Assembly: GCA_947629915.1 (NCBI GenBank)
Contig: CANRFN010000038.1
Span: 1 to 43,949 of the forward strand
Source: an uncultured Oscillospiraceae bacterium
GTDB lineage: Bacteria > Bacillota > Clostridia > Oscillospirales > Oscillospiraceae
Reading direction: 5' to 3'
Length of the DNA stretch: 43,949 nucleotides
Part shown: positions 1-8,500 of the stretch, in pieces
How positions within the stretch are numbered: the stretch's first letter is position 1
Layout: every line of letters starts with the position of its first letter
The notes under the pieces: model-generated
What the model saw: the letters and a program-made list of their open reading frames with translations, nothing else
What the model was told of the DNA's origin: nothing
The model's database searches: none
Translations under genes and position numbers: made by a program

Positions 1-179
1 TCCTCTTTATTACGTGGGTATAACTTAAATGCATGAAATTTCGAATTCTGGGTATGACTACAATTCATGATATCACTATGCGCTCTAGGCATCTTCGCCT
101 CCTTATCCCAGTAACTGGAAGATTCATAAACATATGTCACCCCTGTTTTCTTATTGTAGCTTCTTACATAAAATGACAT
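1..179 (-). pseudogene. N-terminal fragment of an IS1634/IS4-type transposase
   Basis: Read on the minus strand from ATG at 179, the frame gives about 33 residues typical of the start of IS1634-like transposases: a short basic strand, then TYVYESSSYWDKEAKMPRA. This resembles the PYVYKRTQYYRNDNG segment of the transposase-like gene at 30782. After PRA the family would continue with a basic IGK segment, but here the sequence changes to unrelated residues (HSDIMNCSHTQNS) up to the window edge, so the element looks recombined or truncated. A ribosome site GGAGG lies 8 bases before the ATG, and a strong promoter lies just upstream (214-242). The remainder, if any, is outside the window. Alternative: an intact short protein fused to a transposase start; less likely. 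Confidence 0.5.
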
Positions 180-213
180 TTCCTTTGCCTCCATAGAGCT
201 TTTTCCAGTATCT

Positions 214-242
214 ATAATACTATGTATTGGGCCCATTGTCAA
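214..242 (-). promoter_or_regulatory. Sigma-A promoter for the IS fragment
   Basis: On the minus strand, TTGACA (237-242), 17 bases, then TATTAT (214-219). This is one mismatch from the full consensus and lies about 35 bases upstream of the ATG at 179. Confidence 0.7.
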
Positions 243-312
243 GCGCCATTATAAGATTTTTAGCAGCTAATTCTGAACCCATGTCCTCGAAGCGGAAATG
301 GCCAAGGGGAAC

Positions 313-348
313 AAAAAAAGTAGCCCTGCTTCAAGTCGGGGCTACTTT
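313..348 (-). terminator. Intrinsic terminator, minus strand
   Basis: Stem arms AAAGTAGCCC (317-326) and GGGCTACTTT (339-348), 10 bp. On the minus strand the stem is followed directly by a run of seven T. It would end a minus-strand transcript arriving from 350-960, where no convincing gene is seen, and it insulates the IS-fragment promoter. Confidence 0.75.
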
Positions 349-960
349 GCAAAATTATTATTAAAGATTGAACATGTTTATATTTTTAGTCATTTGGTAT
401 AAATCTAATCGCATTCAATTCATTTTGATATTTTACGCTGCGCCTGATAGGAAGGCCAAAATCAGGGGGGCCGGGAAGCCTTGTCACACAAGGGCTGGGA
501 CTTTCCGAGAGATCATAATAGGCAATACATCACGCTCTCTCACATTGGCTTCCCAAACAACTGGTTAGATAGTCTACACAACTGACCTGTTTTCCATCTC
601 ACCCTTCACATTGATCACTTCGCATTCTTGTGCTTCCTGTGCATTTTGGCCAATGTGCATCCCTGTTTTTCTACATATCTCACAATTGAACTTAGCCAGG
701 GCTGGTTGTATAATGAGGTTATGGACCCCCCACACCTCTGCGGCTCGGTGCGCAACGAGCCGGTCCATGTGCAAATCTGGGGGGGCATTTTATGCCCATA
801 CGATCATCTATTGGATTCCCTGGGCCATACCTGGTCACCAGGCCCATGGCGCTGCAGTGCAGTATCATCAGCGGATGGACCCCGATCCATTTTGCCTCCA
901 GCGGTTTTCAATGCGCAACAGTTGAAGCACTCTGCATCGCCTTGCCTTAACCATATTGGA
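349..960. other. Low-information segment, possible decayed gene
   Basis: No protein is recognised on either strand. The best minus-strand frame (774-574, 66 codons) contains CEICRKTGMHIGQNAQEAQECEV, which could be part of a small metal-binding protein, but no ribosome site precedes it and stops surround it. Another minus-strand frame near 360-505 stays open but has no start. The strong minus-strand terminator at 313-348 suggests that a transcribed gene once lay here. Composition is closer to AT-rich flanking DNA than to the core genes. Confidence 0.3.
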
Positions 961-1005
961 AAACAACAATCCGAACCCGTCTCCAAGAGGAAACAGGTTC
1001 GGATT
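961..1005 (-). terminator. Terminator of tRNA-Leu
   Basis: Arms AATCCGAACC (968-977) and GGTTCGGATT (996-1005) form a perfect 10-bp stem. On the minus strand it is followed by GTTGTTTT. It lies 9 bases past the CCA end of the tRNA. Confidence 0.8.
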
Positions 1006-1013
1006 GATTTGTT

Positions 1014-1098
1014 TGGTGCGCCTGAAGGGACTCGAACCCGCACGCCTCTCAGCACGAGAACCTAAATCTCGCATGTCTACCAATTCCATCACAGGCGC
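1014..1098 (-). tRNA. tRNA-Leu (anticodon UAG)
   Basis: Class II tRNA on the minus strand. Acceptor arms are GCGCCTG and CAGGCGC, with discriminator A and an encoded CCA (1014-1016). The D-arm includes GGAATTGGTAGAC, the anticodon stem-loop is CGAGA-TTTAGGT-TCTCG giving anticodon TAG, a long variable arm follows, and the T-arm contains GGGTTCGAGTCCC. It reads leucine CUA and, with wobble, other CUN codons. It has its own promoter (1133-1161) and terminator (961-1005), so it is a single-gene transcription unit. Confidence 0.95.
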
Positions 1099-1132
1099 GT
1101 CATATGGCGGGCAGGTACCCGCTGCAGGGCTC

Positions 1133-1161
1133 ATTTTAGGTGGTTCCCGGGCAATTGTCAA
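1133..1161 (-). promoter_or_regulatory. Sigma-A promoter of tRNA-Leu
   Basis: On the minus strand, TTGACA (1156-1161), 17 bases, TAAAAT (1133-1138). Transcription would begin near 1126, about 28 bases before the mature tRNA 5' end. Confidence 0.75.
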
Positions 1162-1333
1162 GAGGTTTCACAGGAGATCCACAAATTTTGCTTTCCTTCT
1201 TTTTACATACCTGGAAATTAAAAACAGCATCATGCATCACCGCTCTTCTCTGCCCTATCCTCAGTGAAAACGCCGCCTGAGAAGGTGTCAAGCTGGTCAG
1301 TGGTGCACAACCGAATCTTCCTCTAAATCTCTC
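1162..1333. other. Intergenic stretch without a recognised gene
   Basis: No frame with a ribosome site or recognisable protein is seen. It lies between the tRNA promoter and a plus-strand terminator (1334-1361). Together with the following 99 bases it separates the tRNA from the paralogue array. No clear promoter for the array could be found here. Confidence 0.4.
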
Positions 1334-1361
1334 GCAAGGCCTGGTTTGGCCTTGCTTTTTT
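1334..1361 (+). terminator. Intrinsic terminator, plus strand, no visible gene
   Basis: Arms GCAAGGCC (1334-1341) and GGCCTTGC (1348-1355) with a 6-base loop, followed by TTTTTT (1356-1361). It points at the paralogue array but no plus-strand gene precedes it. It may belong to a lost gene, or act as an attenuator in a leader of the array. Confidence 0.75.
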
Positions 1362-1460
1362 CATGCATACGCGGTAGGATGGAGATGGTCAGACAGCATA
1401 CACAATCCATCGCTGCCCGGACAAGCCTCTCAAATTCCAAAGAATCGTGGGGGCCCCATC

Positions 1461-2204
1461 ATGCAAGAGATCTTGAACATCCTGCTGGATATCAGCGCCT
1501 AGGAGGGCCCGAACTATCCGGTGAACAACCCCTATCCAACCTATCTCGCCATGCTGGAGAAAGGCGTAGACCTTAGGAAGGCCAGACTCGTCCACCTCAC
1601 CATATTGGCTGGGATACCGCAAATCGCTCAGGAGGCCTCCCAAGAAGCGCTACTTGAGGCCATTCAGAGAGAGTGTTGCCTGAAGAGCAAACCGGCAGAA
1701 TCTCTGGCCACCTTGTATACCAAGCTGTACTCCCCTGCTCAGAAAGCGAACTGGGAGGATCAAAAAGAATCCGGTTTTCGAGACTTTTGCAGTCGCACCT
1801 GGAAGTTCACATGGAACGGCAAAACCACATGGCGTGGCGAGCCGATCTGGAGTCCTCAAGGCGGTGGTACGAGGAGCAGCGACCCAGTCATAGCCTCCTT
1901 TGCGGGAGAGTTCACGGTAGATGACGAGGAACAGGTCCACGATGCTGTTGCTGATCTTCTCGATAGGAATCCTTTCATCGATGCAGCAACGATTTAGAGG
2001 CATATCTCTGCCCGTATCACCGCAGACTTTGATGCCGATTTTGATGACTATGTCAATGCCGATGTATGTTTTGCCCCTTACATAGAGCAATGCTGGGAGA
2101 CCACAGAGCTGGCATATTTCTATTTCTACGGGCTTGAACTCATTGCAGGCACAGAATCGTTTGATGCCTCAGATGTGTTCTACCCATACGATGATGATGA
2201 TTAA
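1461..2204 (+). pseudogene. Paralogue array copy 1 (type A), broken by two stops
   Basis: The frame from ATG 1461 to TAA 2204 is 248 codons long and aligns end to end with its intact neighbours. It has two internal TAG codons: codon 14 (where relatives have Glu in AEQGP) and the codon at 1995-1997 (where relatives have Trp in AIW). Both differ by one base from the expected codon (GAG and TGG). The family core is kept (ECCLKSKPAESLATLYTKLYS, then FCSRTWKFTW). The C-terminus ends in four Asp, unlike the other copies. The SPAQ sequence after the core places it with copies 3 and 5. Expressed whole only if TAG were read through, which is unlikely because copy 2 ends in TAG. Function unknown. Confidence 0.8.
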
Positions 2205-2327
2205 ATCGTCAGACGCCCTCCAAAAGTGGGGCACCGGCCGCACTTTTGAAGCGCGATCTGCTCAAGCCGCGCCTACTGTCGCCGTAGACAGCACATCTCA
2301 AATCACCGAGAAAGCAGGGATCGTCAC
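2205..2327 (+). other. Spacer between copies 1 and 2 with a hairpin
   Basis: Contains arms CAAAAGTG and CACTTTTG (about 2220-2248, 12-base loop), without a T-run, so not a clear terminator. The last 20 bases resemble the sequence just before copy 4 (GAAAGCAGGGA in both), supporting descent of copies 2 and 4 from one duplicated unit. Confidence 0.45.
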
Positions 2328-3050
2328 ATGAAAGAGACCTTGGATATTCTCCTGGTCATCATAGCCGAGCAAGGCCCGGAATATCCGGAGAAGAGCCCGT
2401 ATCCCACCTATACCGCCATGCTGAAGCGGGGCGCTGATCCCAAAAAGGCCCGTCTTGTCCTTCTCACCTTGCTGGCTGGCATCCCGGAGTTGGCCAGAAA
2501 GGCATCCAAAGAGGAACTGGCGGAGGCCATCCAGAAGGAGTGCTGCCTGAAGAGCAAGCCGGCGGAGTCCCTGGCCACTCTGTACGCCAAACTGTACTCC
2601 ACCTCACAGGAGGCGGCCTGGGAAGAGCGGAAAGAAGAGGGCTTCCGCGCCTTCTGCAAGGGCACCTGGCAGCTGGACTGGGAAGGCGAATCGACCTGGG
2701 GTGACGGCGGTGTCCATATGGATTGCTCTGCCTCCGTCACGGCTGACGTAGTGGTCACAGACGCGGAGTTGGCCCACAAAGCGGTTGAGGACCTGCTCAA
2801 GAAGAACCCCTTCACCGATGAGGACGCCATCTGGGATCGCATCTCAGCCAAGCTCTCCGCAGCCCTGGACAGAGAGTTGAAAGAGTATGTCACGGCCGAA
2901 GCGTACTACGAGCCATGCATGGAAGACTTCTGGGGAAACACAGATCTTGACGAAATCTGCGGTAAGCTGGGGCTTGCGATCGTGGAGGACTCAGACGAGT
3001 ACGATGCCAGTTCCAGTGACTATATCCCGGACAACGACCGGTACTGGTAG
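2328..3050 (+). CDS. Unknown acidic protein, paralogue array copy 2 (type B)
   Basis: A 240-residue protein that I do not recognise. It has no signal peptide or membrane segment, so is probably cytosolic. Residues 1-90 look helical (KEILDILLVIIAEQGPEYPEK, then PTYTAMLKRGADPKKARLVLLTLLAGIPELA), followed by the strongly conserved core ECCLKSKPAESLATLYAKLYS, a Cys/Trp-rich part (FCKGTWQLDWEGESTW), and an acidic C-terminus with YYEPCMEDFW and DSDEYDASSSDYIPDNDRYW. It is rich in Glu and Asp. Copy 4 is its closest relative (same STSQ after the core, same VHxDCSAS). ATG start follows a purine-rich AAAGCAGGGA. Tandem amplification of small acidic proteins is seen for immunity and inhibitor proteins, but nothing here proves such a role. 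Confidence 0.85.
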   Translation: MKETLDILLVIIAEQGPEYPEKSPYPTYTAMLKRGADPKKARLVLLTLLAGIPELARKASKEELAEAIQKECCLKSKPAESLATLYAKLYSTSQEAAWEERKEEGFRAFCKGTWQLDWEGESTWGDGGVHMDCSASVTADVVVTDAELAHKAVEDLLKKNPFTDEDAIWDRISAKLSAALDRELKEYVTAEAYYEPCMEDFWGNTDLDEICGKLGLAIVEDSDEYDASSSDYIPDNDRYW

Positions 3051-3058
3051 GCGAGTCA

Positions 3059-3094
3059 GCCCGAATGTCAGACCCATGGGTCAGACATTTGGGC
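3059..3094. repeat. Palindrome 1 between array copies
   Basis: Outer arms GCCCGAATGTC and GACATTTGGGC (one G-T pair) surround the perfect palindrome GACCCATGGGTC, with one A-A mismatch between the two. The central 26 bases (3064-3089) are identical to those of the second palindrome at 3863-3888, while the outer bases differ but still pair. It begins 8 bases after the stop of copy 2. Possible roles: operator for a dimeric regulator, transcript end or processing hairpin. No T-run follows. Confidence 0.8.
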
Positions 3095-3128
3095 GCATAG
3101 ACCCGCAAAGAAAGGGAGGATTTCTGCT

Positions 3129-3854
3129 TTGAAAGAGATCTTGGACATGCTTCTGGCCATCATCGCCGAAAACGGCCCGGACTACCCAGAGAAGAGCCCG
3201 TATTCCACCTATCGGGCTTTGCTGGAGAAGGGCGCAGACCCCAGAAAGGCCCGGCTCATTTTCCTCACGTTGGAAGCCGGCATCCCGAAACTAGCGAAAA
3301 AGACATCTCAGGAAGAACTTGCCCCAATCATTCAGAAGGAGTGCCTTCTAAAGAGCAAGCCGGCAGAATCCCTGGCCGCCATGTACACCAGGCTGTACTC
3401 CCCTGCCCAGGAGGCATCCTGGGCAGAACGGGAAGAGGCGGGCTTTCGCGCCTTTTGCAGCCACACCTGGAAGTTTGCGTGGGAGGGAGAGGCAACCTGG
3501 CACGGGGATGGTGTGCATCAGGACAGCTACGCATCCTTTACAGCAGAATTGGAAGTGGTGGATGAGACAGCTGCCCGCAAAGCTGTGGCAGATCTTCTCA
3601 GCAAGAACCCCTTTGCCGATGAGGATGCCATTTGGCAGCACATTTCAGGCCTCATCTCTACCGCTTTACAGGACGCTCTGGATGGCTTTGTAGACTGCGA
3701 CATCTACACGCCTCCCTATATGGAGAACTACTGGAATGAAGTTGAACTGCCGGATTGGGACAGCTTAGTGGGTCTCGCCATCCTTGAGAACACGGACGCA
3801 TATCACATTGAAACCGGAGACTATGAGGCAGACAACCCGCGCCGCAGGTGGTAA
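3129..3854 (+). CDS. Unknown acidic protein, paralogue array copy 3 (type A)
   Basis: A 241-residue intact member of the array family. The start is TTG 3129, supported by GGGAGGA 8 bases upstream and by alignment of LKEILDMLLAII with the ATG-started copies; copy 5 also uses TTG in the same context. The order of parts is the same as in copy 2: helical N-terminus, core ECLLKSKPAESLAAMYTRLYS followed by SPAQ, FCSHTWKFAWEGEATW, VHQDSYASFTAELEV, YTPPYMENYW, and an acidic end NTDAYHIETGDYEADNPRRRW. The first core Cys pair is EC-L here rather than ECC, so only one of the two Cys is invariant. The stop TAA is followed immediately by palindrome 2. Function unknown. Confidence 0.85.
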   Translation: MKEILDMLLAIIAENGPDYPEKSPYSTYRALLEKGADPRKARLIFLTLEAGIPKLAKKTSQEELAPIIQKECLLKSKPAESLAAMYTRLYSPAQEASWAEREEAGFRAFCSHTWKFAWEGEATWHGDGVHQDSYASFTAELEVVDETAARKAVADLLSKNPFADEDAIWQHISGLISTALQDALDGFVDCDIYTPPYMENYWNEVELPDWDSLVGLAILENTDAYHIETGDYEADNPRRRW

Positions 3855-3896
3855 TCTCTGGAAATGTCAGACCCATGGGTCAGACATTTCCAGAGA
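3855..3896. repeat. Palindrome 2 between array copies
   Basis: Outer arms TCTCTGGAAATGTC and GACATTTCCAGAGA pair perfectly around GACCCATGGGTC with a single A-A mismatch, giving a 42-bp near-perfect palindrome that starts at the base after the copy 3 stop. The central 26 bases match palindrome 1 exactly. Different but compensating outer bases suggest that the pairing itself, or a dimeric protein site, has been kept. Confidence 0.85.
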
Positions 3897-3983
3897 CAAC
3901 CGCTCCGTCCTGCAGTGGCACGGCGATTTCTGCCGCTGCAGGAGCAAAGCCTCTCATCTCATCCAGAAAGCAGGGACGACAAT

Positions 3984-4706
3984 ATGAAAGAGATCTTGGC
4001 CATCTTGCTCGCCATCATCGAAGAGCAGGGCCCGGAGTATCCCGAAAAGAACCCGTACCCCACCTATACCGCCATGCTGGACAAGGGCGCAGACGCCAGA
4101 AAGGCACGCCTTGTCCTACTCACCTTGCTCGCCGGCATCCCAGAGAAGGCCAGAAAGGCCACCAAAGAGGAACTGGTCGAGGCCATTCAGAAGGAATGCT
4201 GCCTGAAGAGCAAACCGGCGGAGTCCCTGGCCACCCTGTACACCAAGCTGTACTCCACCTCGCAGAAGGCTGCCTGGGAGGAGAAGAAGGAAGAGGGCTT
4301 CCACGCCTTCTGCGAGGGCACCTGGCAGCTGGAATGGGAGGGCGAAGCTACCTGGCGCAGCAGAGGCGTCCATCTGGACTGCTCCGCCTCGATCGTGGCC
4401 GATGTTGTGGTCGTGGACAAAACGCTGGCCCACGAAGCCGCGGCAGGCCTGCTCCAGAAGAATCCTTTCATCGATGCGGAGGACCTCTGGGAGTACTTCT
4501 CCGGCAGGCTCACAGACCCCCTGGACGGAGAACTGGAGTACTACGTCACCGCAGAGGAGTACTACGAGCCGTACATGGAGGAGTTCTGGGGAAACACATA
4601 CCTCAAAGACCGGTGCAAGAAGATGGGGCTTCAGATCGTAGAAGACACCGCAGAATATGAGGCGGACTCCGGAGACTACATCCCCAACAGAGGACGGCGC
4701 TGGTGA
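3984..4706 (+). CDS. Unknown acidic protein, paralogue array copy 4 (type B)
   Basis: A 240-residue intact member, clearly closest to copy 2 (shared PEYPEKxPYPTYTAML, STSQ after the core, TWQLEWEGEATW, VHLDCSASIVADVVV, TAEEYYEPYMEEFWGNTYL). The frame is open upstream to 3864, but that part overlaps palindrome 2, so ATG 3984 after AAAGCAGGGACGAC is chosen; it also aligns with copy 2. Core is ECCLKSKPAESLATLYTKLYS. The C-terminus DTAEYEADSGDYIPNRGRRW is acidic then basic. Only 32 bases separate it from copy 5, and no palindrome is present there. Function unknown. Confidence 0.85.
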   Translation: MKEILAILLAIIEEQGPEYPEKNPYPTYTAMLDKGADARKARLVLLTLLAGIPEKARKATKEELVEAIQKECCLKSKPAESLATLYTKLYSTSQKAAWEEKKEEGFHAFCEGTWQLEWEGEATWRSRGVHLDCSASIVADVVVVDKTLAHEAAAGLLQKNPFIDAEDLWEYFSGRLTDPLDGELEYYVTAEEYYEPYMEEFWGNTYLKDRCKKMGLQIVEDTAEYEADSGDYIPNRGRRW

Positions 4707-4738
4707 GAGCCACCATACAGGAAGGCGAGGGATCCGTT

Positions 4739-5441
4739 TTGAAGGAGATCCTGGACATGCTGCAGGCCGTCATCGCTGAACATGGCCCTGCGTACCCAGA
4801 AAAAGAGCCCTATCTCACTTACCAGACGCTGCTGAAGCAGGGGGCAGATGCCAAAAAGGCCCGCCTCATTCTCCTCACTTTGGCCGCCGGCATCCCGGAG
4901 AAAGCCCAAGGGATGTCCCGGGAGGAACTGTCCAACATCATCCGGGAGGAGTGCTGCCTGAGAACCAAGCCGGCGGACTCCCTGGCCACCATGTACACCA
5001 AGCTGTACTCCCCTGCCCCCAAGCCAGCCCAAGACGAGCCCCACGAGGACCACTTTCCGCCTTCTGCGAGGGCACCTGGAAACTGGACTGGAGAGGTGAG
5101 GCGATCTGGCCCGGAGATTCCTACCACATGAAGTGCATCGCCGCCTTCACAGCGGAGATCATCGTGGAAGACAGGGATCTGGCGCACAAGGCCGCTGCCG
5201 CGTTTCTCGAGAGCAATCCCGGCGCCACCGCAGAGGTCATCTGGGCGCACCTACACAGCGTCATCGCCGAAAAACAGGACAAGTACCTGCAGTGGTTTGC
5301 CACGGTAGACACGTACTATGAGCCGGGCATGGACATATACGATTCCAAGCCGCCGTGGAGCTTTGGAAAGACCTCTCTGAGATGGGCCTTGAGATCGTGG
5401 AAGACTCGGACGACTATTCTTCCGATCTGGTGGATGTCTGA
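4739..5441 (+). pseudogene. Paralogue array copy 5 (type A), two frameshifts
   Basis: Starts at TTG 4739 (LKEILDMLQAVIAEHGPAYPEK), with GGCGAGGGA upstream as in copy 3. The core is ECCLRTKPADSLATMYTKLYS followed by SPAP. Around 5056 the frame breaks: the family sequence AFCEGTWKLDWRGEAIW continues in another frame. Near 5340 it breaks again: after TVDTYYEPGMDIYD the family end ELWKDLSEMGLEIVEDSDDY and SSDLVDV appear in the third frame, ending at TGA 5439-5441. Thus an almost full-length gene inactivated by two small insertions or deletions. It is the last copy before the terminator at 5471. Confidence 0.8.
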
Positions 5442-5470
5442 CCATCCCCCAACGCACCCCCACAATAGAG

Positions 5471-5518
5471 CAAGACAGGATGCCTCGAGACAATCGGCAT
5501 CCTGTCTTGTTGTTTTGT
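5471..5518 (+). terminator. Terminator at the end of the paralogue array
   Basis: Perfect 14-bp stem CAAGACAGGATGCC (5471-5484) and GGCATCCTGTCTTG (5496-5509), followed on the plus strand by TTGTTTTGT. It lies between the convergent array and SNF2 gene (stop 5525) and may serve both, but the T-rich side favours the array. Confidence 0.8.
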
Positions 5519-5524
5519 GTCGTC

Positions 5525-8500
5525 TCAGCCCAGCAGCGCCAGCAGCTCCTCCCGGGACATGGAGGCAAGGCTCTCCTCCGGGGTGGAGGACACCGTGTCC
5601 ATGAGGGCGGCCTTTCTCTGCTGCAGCTCCATGATCTGCTCCTCCAGGCTGTTCTGGCAGATCAGCTTATACACCTGGACGGCAGAGTGCTGTCCGATGC
5701 GGTGGGCCCGGTCTGTGGCCTGCTCCTGGGCGGCGGTATTCCACCAGGGGTCGTAGTGGATCACCACATCGGCCGCGGTGAGGTTCAGGCCCGTGCCGCC
5801 GGCCTTCAGGGAGATCAGGAACACGTTGGCCTTGCCCTCGTTGAAGTCCTTCACCAGTTTGGCCCGCATCTCCTTGGAGGTGGAGCCCTCCAGGGTGTAG
5901 GTGGTGATCCCGGCGGACTCCAGGCGGTTGCGCAGCAGGTCCAGCATGCTGGTGAACTGAGAGAACAGCAGGACCTGGTGTCCGTTCTCCACCATGCCGG
6001 AGCAGAGCTCAAAGCATGCGTCCATCTTGCTGTTCGGCCCCGCATAGTTCTCGTAGGCCAGCAGCGGTGAGCAGCACACCTGCCGGAGCCGCATGAGGGC
6101 CGCCAGCACGTCCACCTTACCGGTGCCGCCGTGGGCCTCGTTGAGCCGCCGCTTGGCATCTACGGCGGTGGAGATATACACCTTTCGCTCCTCTTCGCTG
6201 AGGGCGATCCGGTGGATGTGTTCGATCTTCGGGGGCAGCTCCGGCAGCACGTCTCTCTTCAGGCGGCGCAGCATGAAGGGCTGTACCATCCGGCGCAGCT
6301 GCATGGCCGCATCGGCGTCCCCGCTGCGGAGCACCGGCTTCTCCAGCTTCTCCACAAAGACCCCGTGGGTGAAGAGATAGCCGGGCATCAAAAAGTCAAA
6401 GAGGTTCCAGAGCTCGCTGAGCCGGTTCTCAATGGGCGTGCCGGTCATCACAAAGCGCTGGGTGCAGCGGATCCGCTTCACGGCGTTGCTGGCCAGCGTG
6501 GAGCGGTTTTTCACGTATTGGGCCTCATCCAGCACGCAGCAGTAGAAGTCCAGCTTGGCGTAGGTCTCCACGTCCTGCCGGAGCAGCTCGTAGGAGGTCA
6601 CCCAGACATCCATCTGGCCGCCTTTGCGAATCCGGGCCATCCGCTCCCCGGCGTTGCCGAGAACGGTGAGCACATGGAGATGGGGGGCAAACCGGGCAAA
6701 TTCGTCCGCCCAGTTCAAGATCAGCGAGGTGGGACAGATCACAAGGCTGGGCTTTCCGGTCTCGCTGTATGGGACGGTGCAGAAGTAGGAGATCATCTCG
6801 ATGGTCTTGCCGAGGCCCATCTCATCGGCCAGAATGCCGCCGAAATTCACACTTTCCAACGTCTTCAGCCACTGGAAGCCGATCTTCTGGTACGGGCGGA
6901 GCACCGATTCCATGGCCTCGGGCACCGGAACCGGGTTCTCCTCCATGCTGCGGAAGCGGCGGATCATATCCCGGAACTGGTTGTCCCGGGTGATGGTCAG
7001 GTCCGCAGCCTCCGCCAGGCTCTCAAGATAGAGCGCCCGGAAGGCGGGTACCTCCACCTGTCCCTGCTTCAGGCTGTCCAGGGGCAGCCGCAGCAGATGG
7101 GTCATCTCGGCCAGGGTACCGTACGTCTTGGCGGCGTCATCGCTTAAGACCAGATAGCGGCCGTCCCGCAGGCGGTAGAAGCGGCGGCGCTGCAGGAGGC
7201 TCTGGTACAGTTCCTCCATCTCCTCCGGGGGAAACTCCCCGGTGTCGATGTCCAGGATCAGGTTGCCGCCCTGCACCCGCACGCCCAGTTTGGTGCTGAC
7301 ACTGCTCACCCGCCATTTGAGCCGATCGGAGAAGAAGATCTCCCCCTGCTCTCGAAGCCGGTCCAGCTTTCCGCTGAGCATATCGAAGATGGCGTCATCG
7401 CCTTTGAGGAGATACTTGTTGTCCTGGATGCCAGAGGGGAAGAGGCTCTGCACCAGCGTGCGGATCTCCCCCTCCTGGTATCCGTCCCGGTGTATGCCGG
7501 CGGTGTTGTCCCAGGCATCGGCGGAGATCACAATCTCGCCGTAGCGAAACTTCAGCTCCAGGGTGAGCACATTGTCCTCGGGCCGCAGGTCCAGGTAGAA
7601 GAGGGGCACGCACTCCTGGGGCTTGAACTGGCTCATCATGCCTGCGGGGTCTTCCAGGGTGGCGGTGCGCCCCAGAGACGGCAGGATCCGATTGCAGAGA
7701 ATGGGCATATCGCAGCCGGCGATCCAGATGGACTTCTTGCCGCTGCGGAGGAAGGGCACGGCGGTATCCGCATATTCCTGTGTCACGCGATAGAGGGTTC
7801 CGCCCGCTCTGGCATAGGTGCTGGAGCGGTTCCCGAAGAGCTGGATGTCCGGGGTGTCCACGTCCAGCCAGCAGCCCGCCTCCTCGCTGCGGAGCTGAAA
7901 AGAGGTGTTGGGGTTGCCCTCTGCCAAGGTGATGGGCCTGCCGTTCTGGTCCTGGAGGTCCGGGACATGTTTCAAAACATCGAACAGGCGGTCAAAGGCG
8001 GCGCCGGTGAGGGCCACGGCGCTGCGCACAGGCGGACGGTCCCGCAGCGGCAGCACCCTTCCCCGCTCCCCTGTTGCGGCCTCCTGCCGGGGCGTGGCGC
8101 CCAGGATATAGTCTGTGAGGTATCGGAGGAGGGCCTGGGCCTCTGGGGCAAAGCTCTCCATTTTCAGAGCCAGGGTGGTCACCTTGTCCAGGGAGATGGT
8201 CCCCTGGTCGTCCAGTTTGGCCAGAAACTGCTGGACATTGGGCACGGGCGCCAGCACCCCTTCCCTGCCCACCTCCAGGGAGAGCACCGGGTACTCGTCC
8301 GGCTTGAAGTGGAGCATGGCCTTCAGCTGCAGGGCCCCCTGCACACTCCGCCTGCGATTCACATAGTCGAAGATCACGTCCTTCACCAGAAGGTCGCTCT
8401 CCGTCTCCGGCTGGCTGGGGCGGTCCTGGTTTTTCTGGACCTCTGTGCAGGCGGCATACAGCACCGCGGCGAGATGCTCGCACTTGCCGGTGCGTGCCCC

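Noticed and set aside
1461..2204. Programmed amber readthrough in copy 1
   Set aside because: TAG is used as a normal stop in the neighbouring intact copy 2, and other copies of the family are also decayed; simple mutation is enough.
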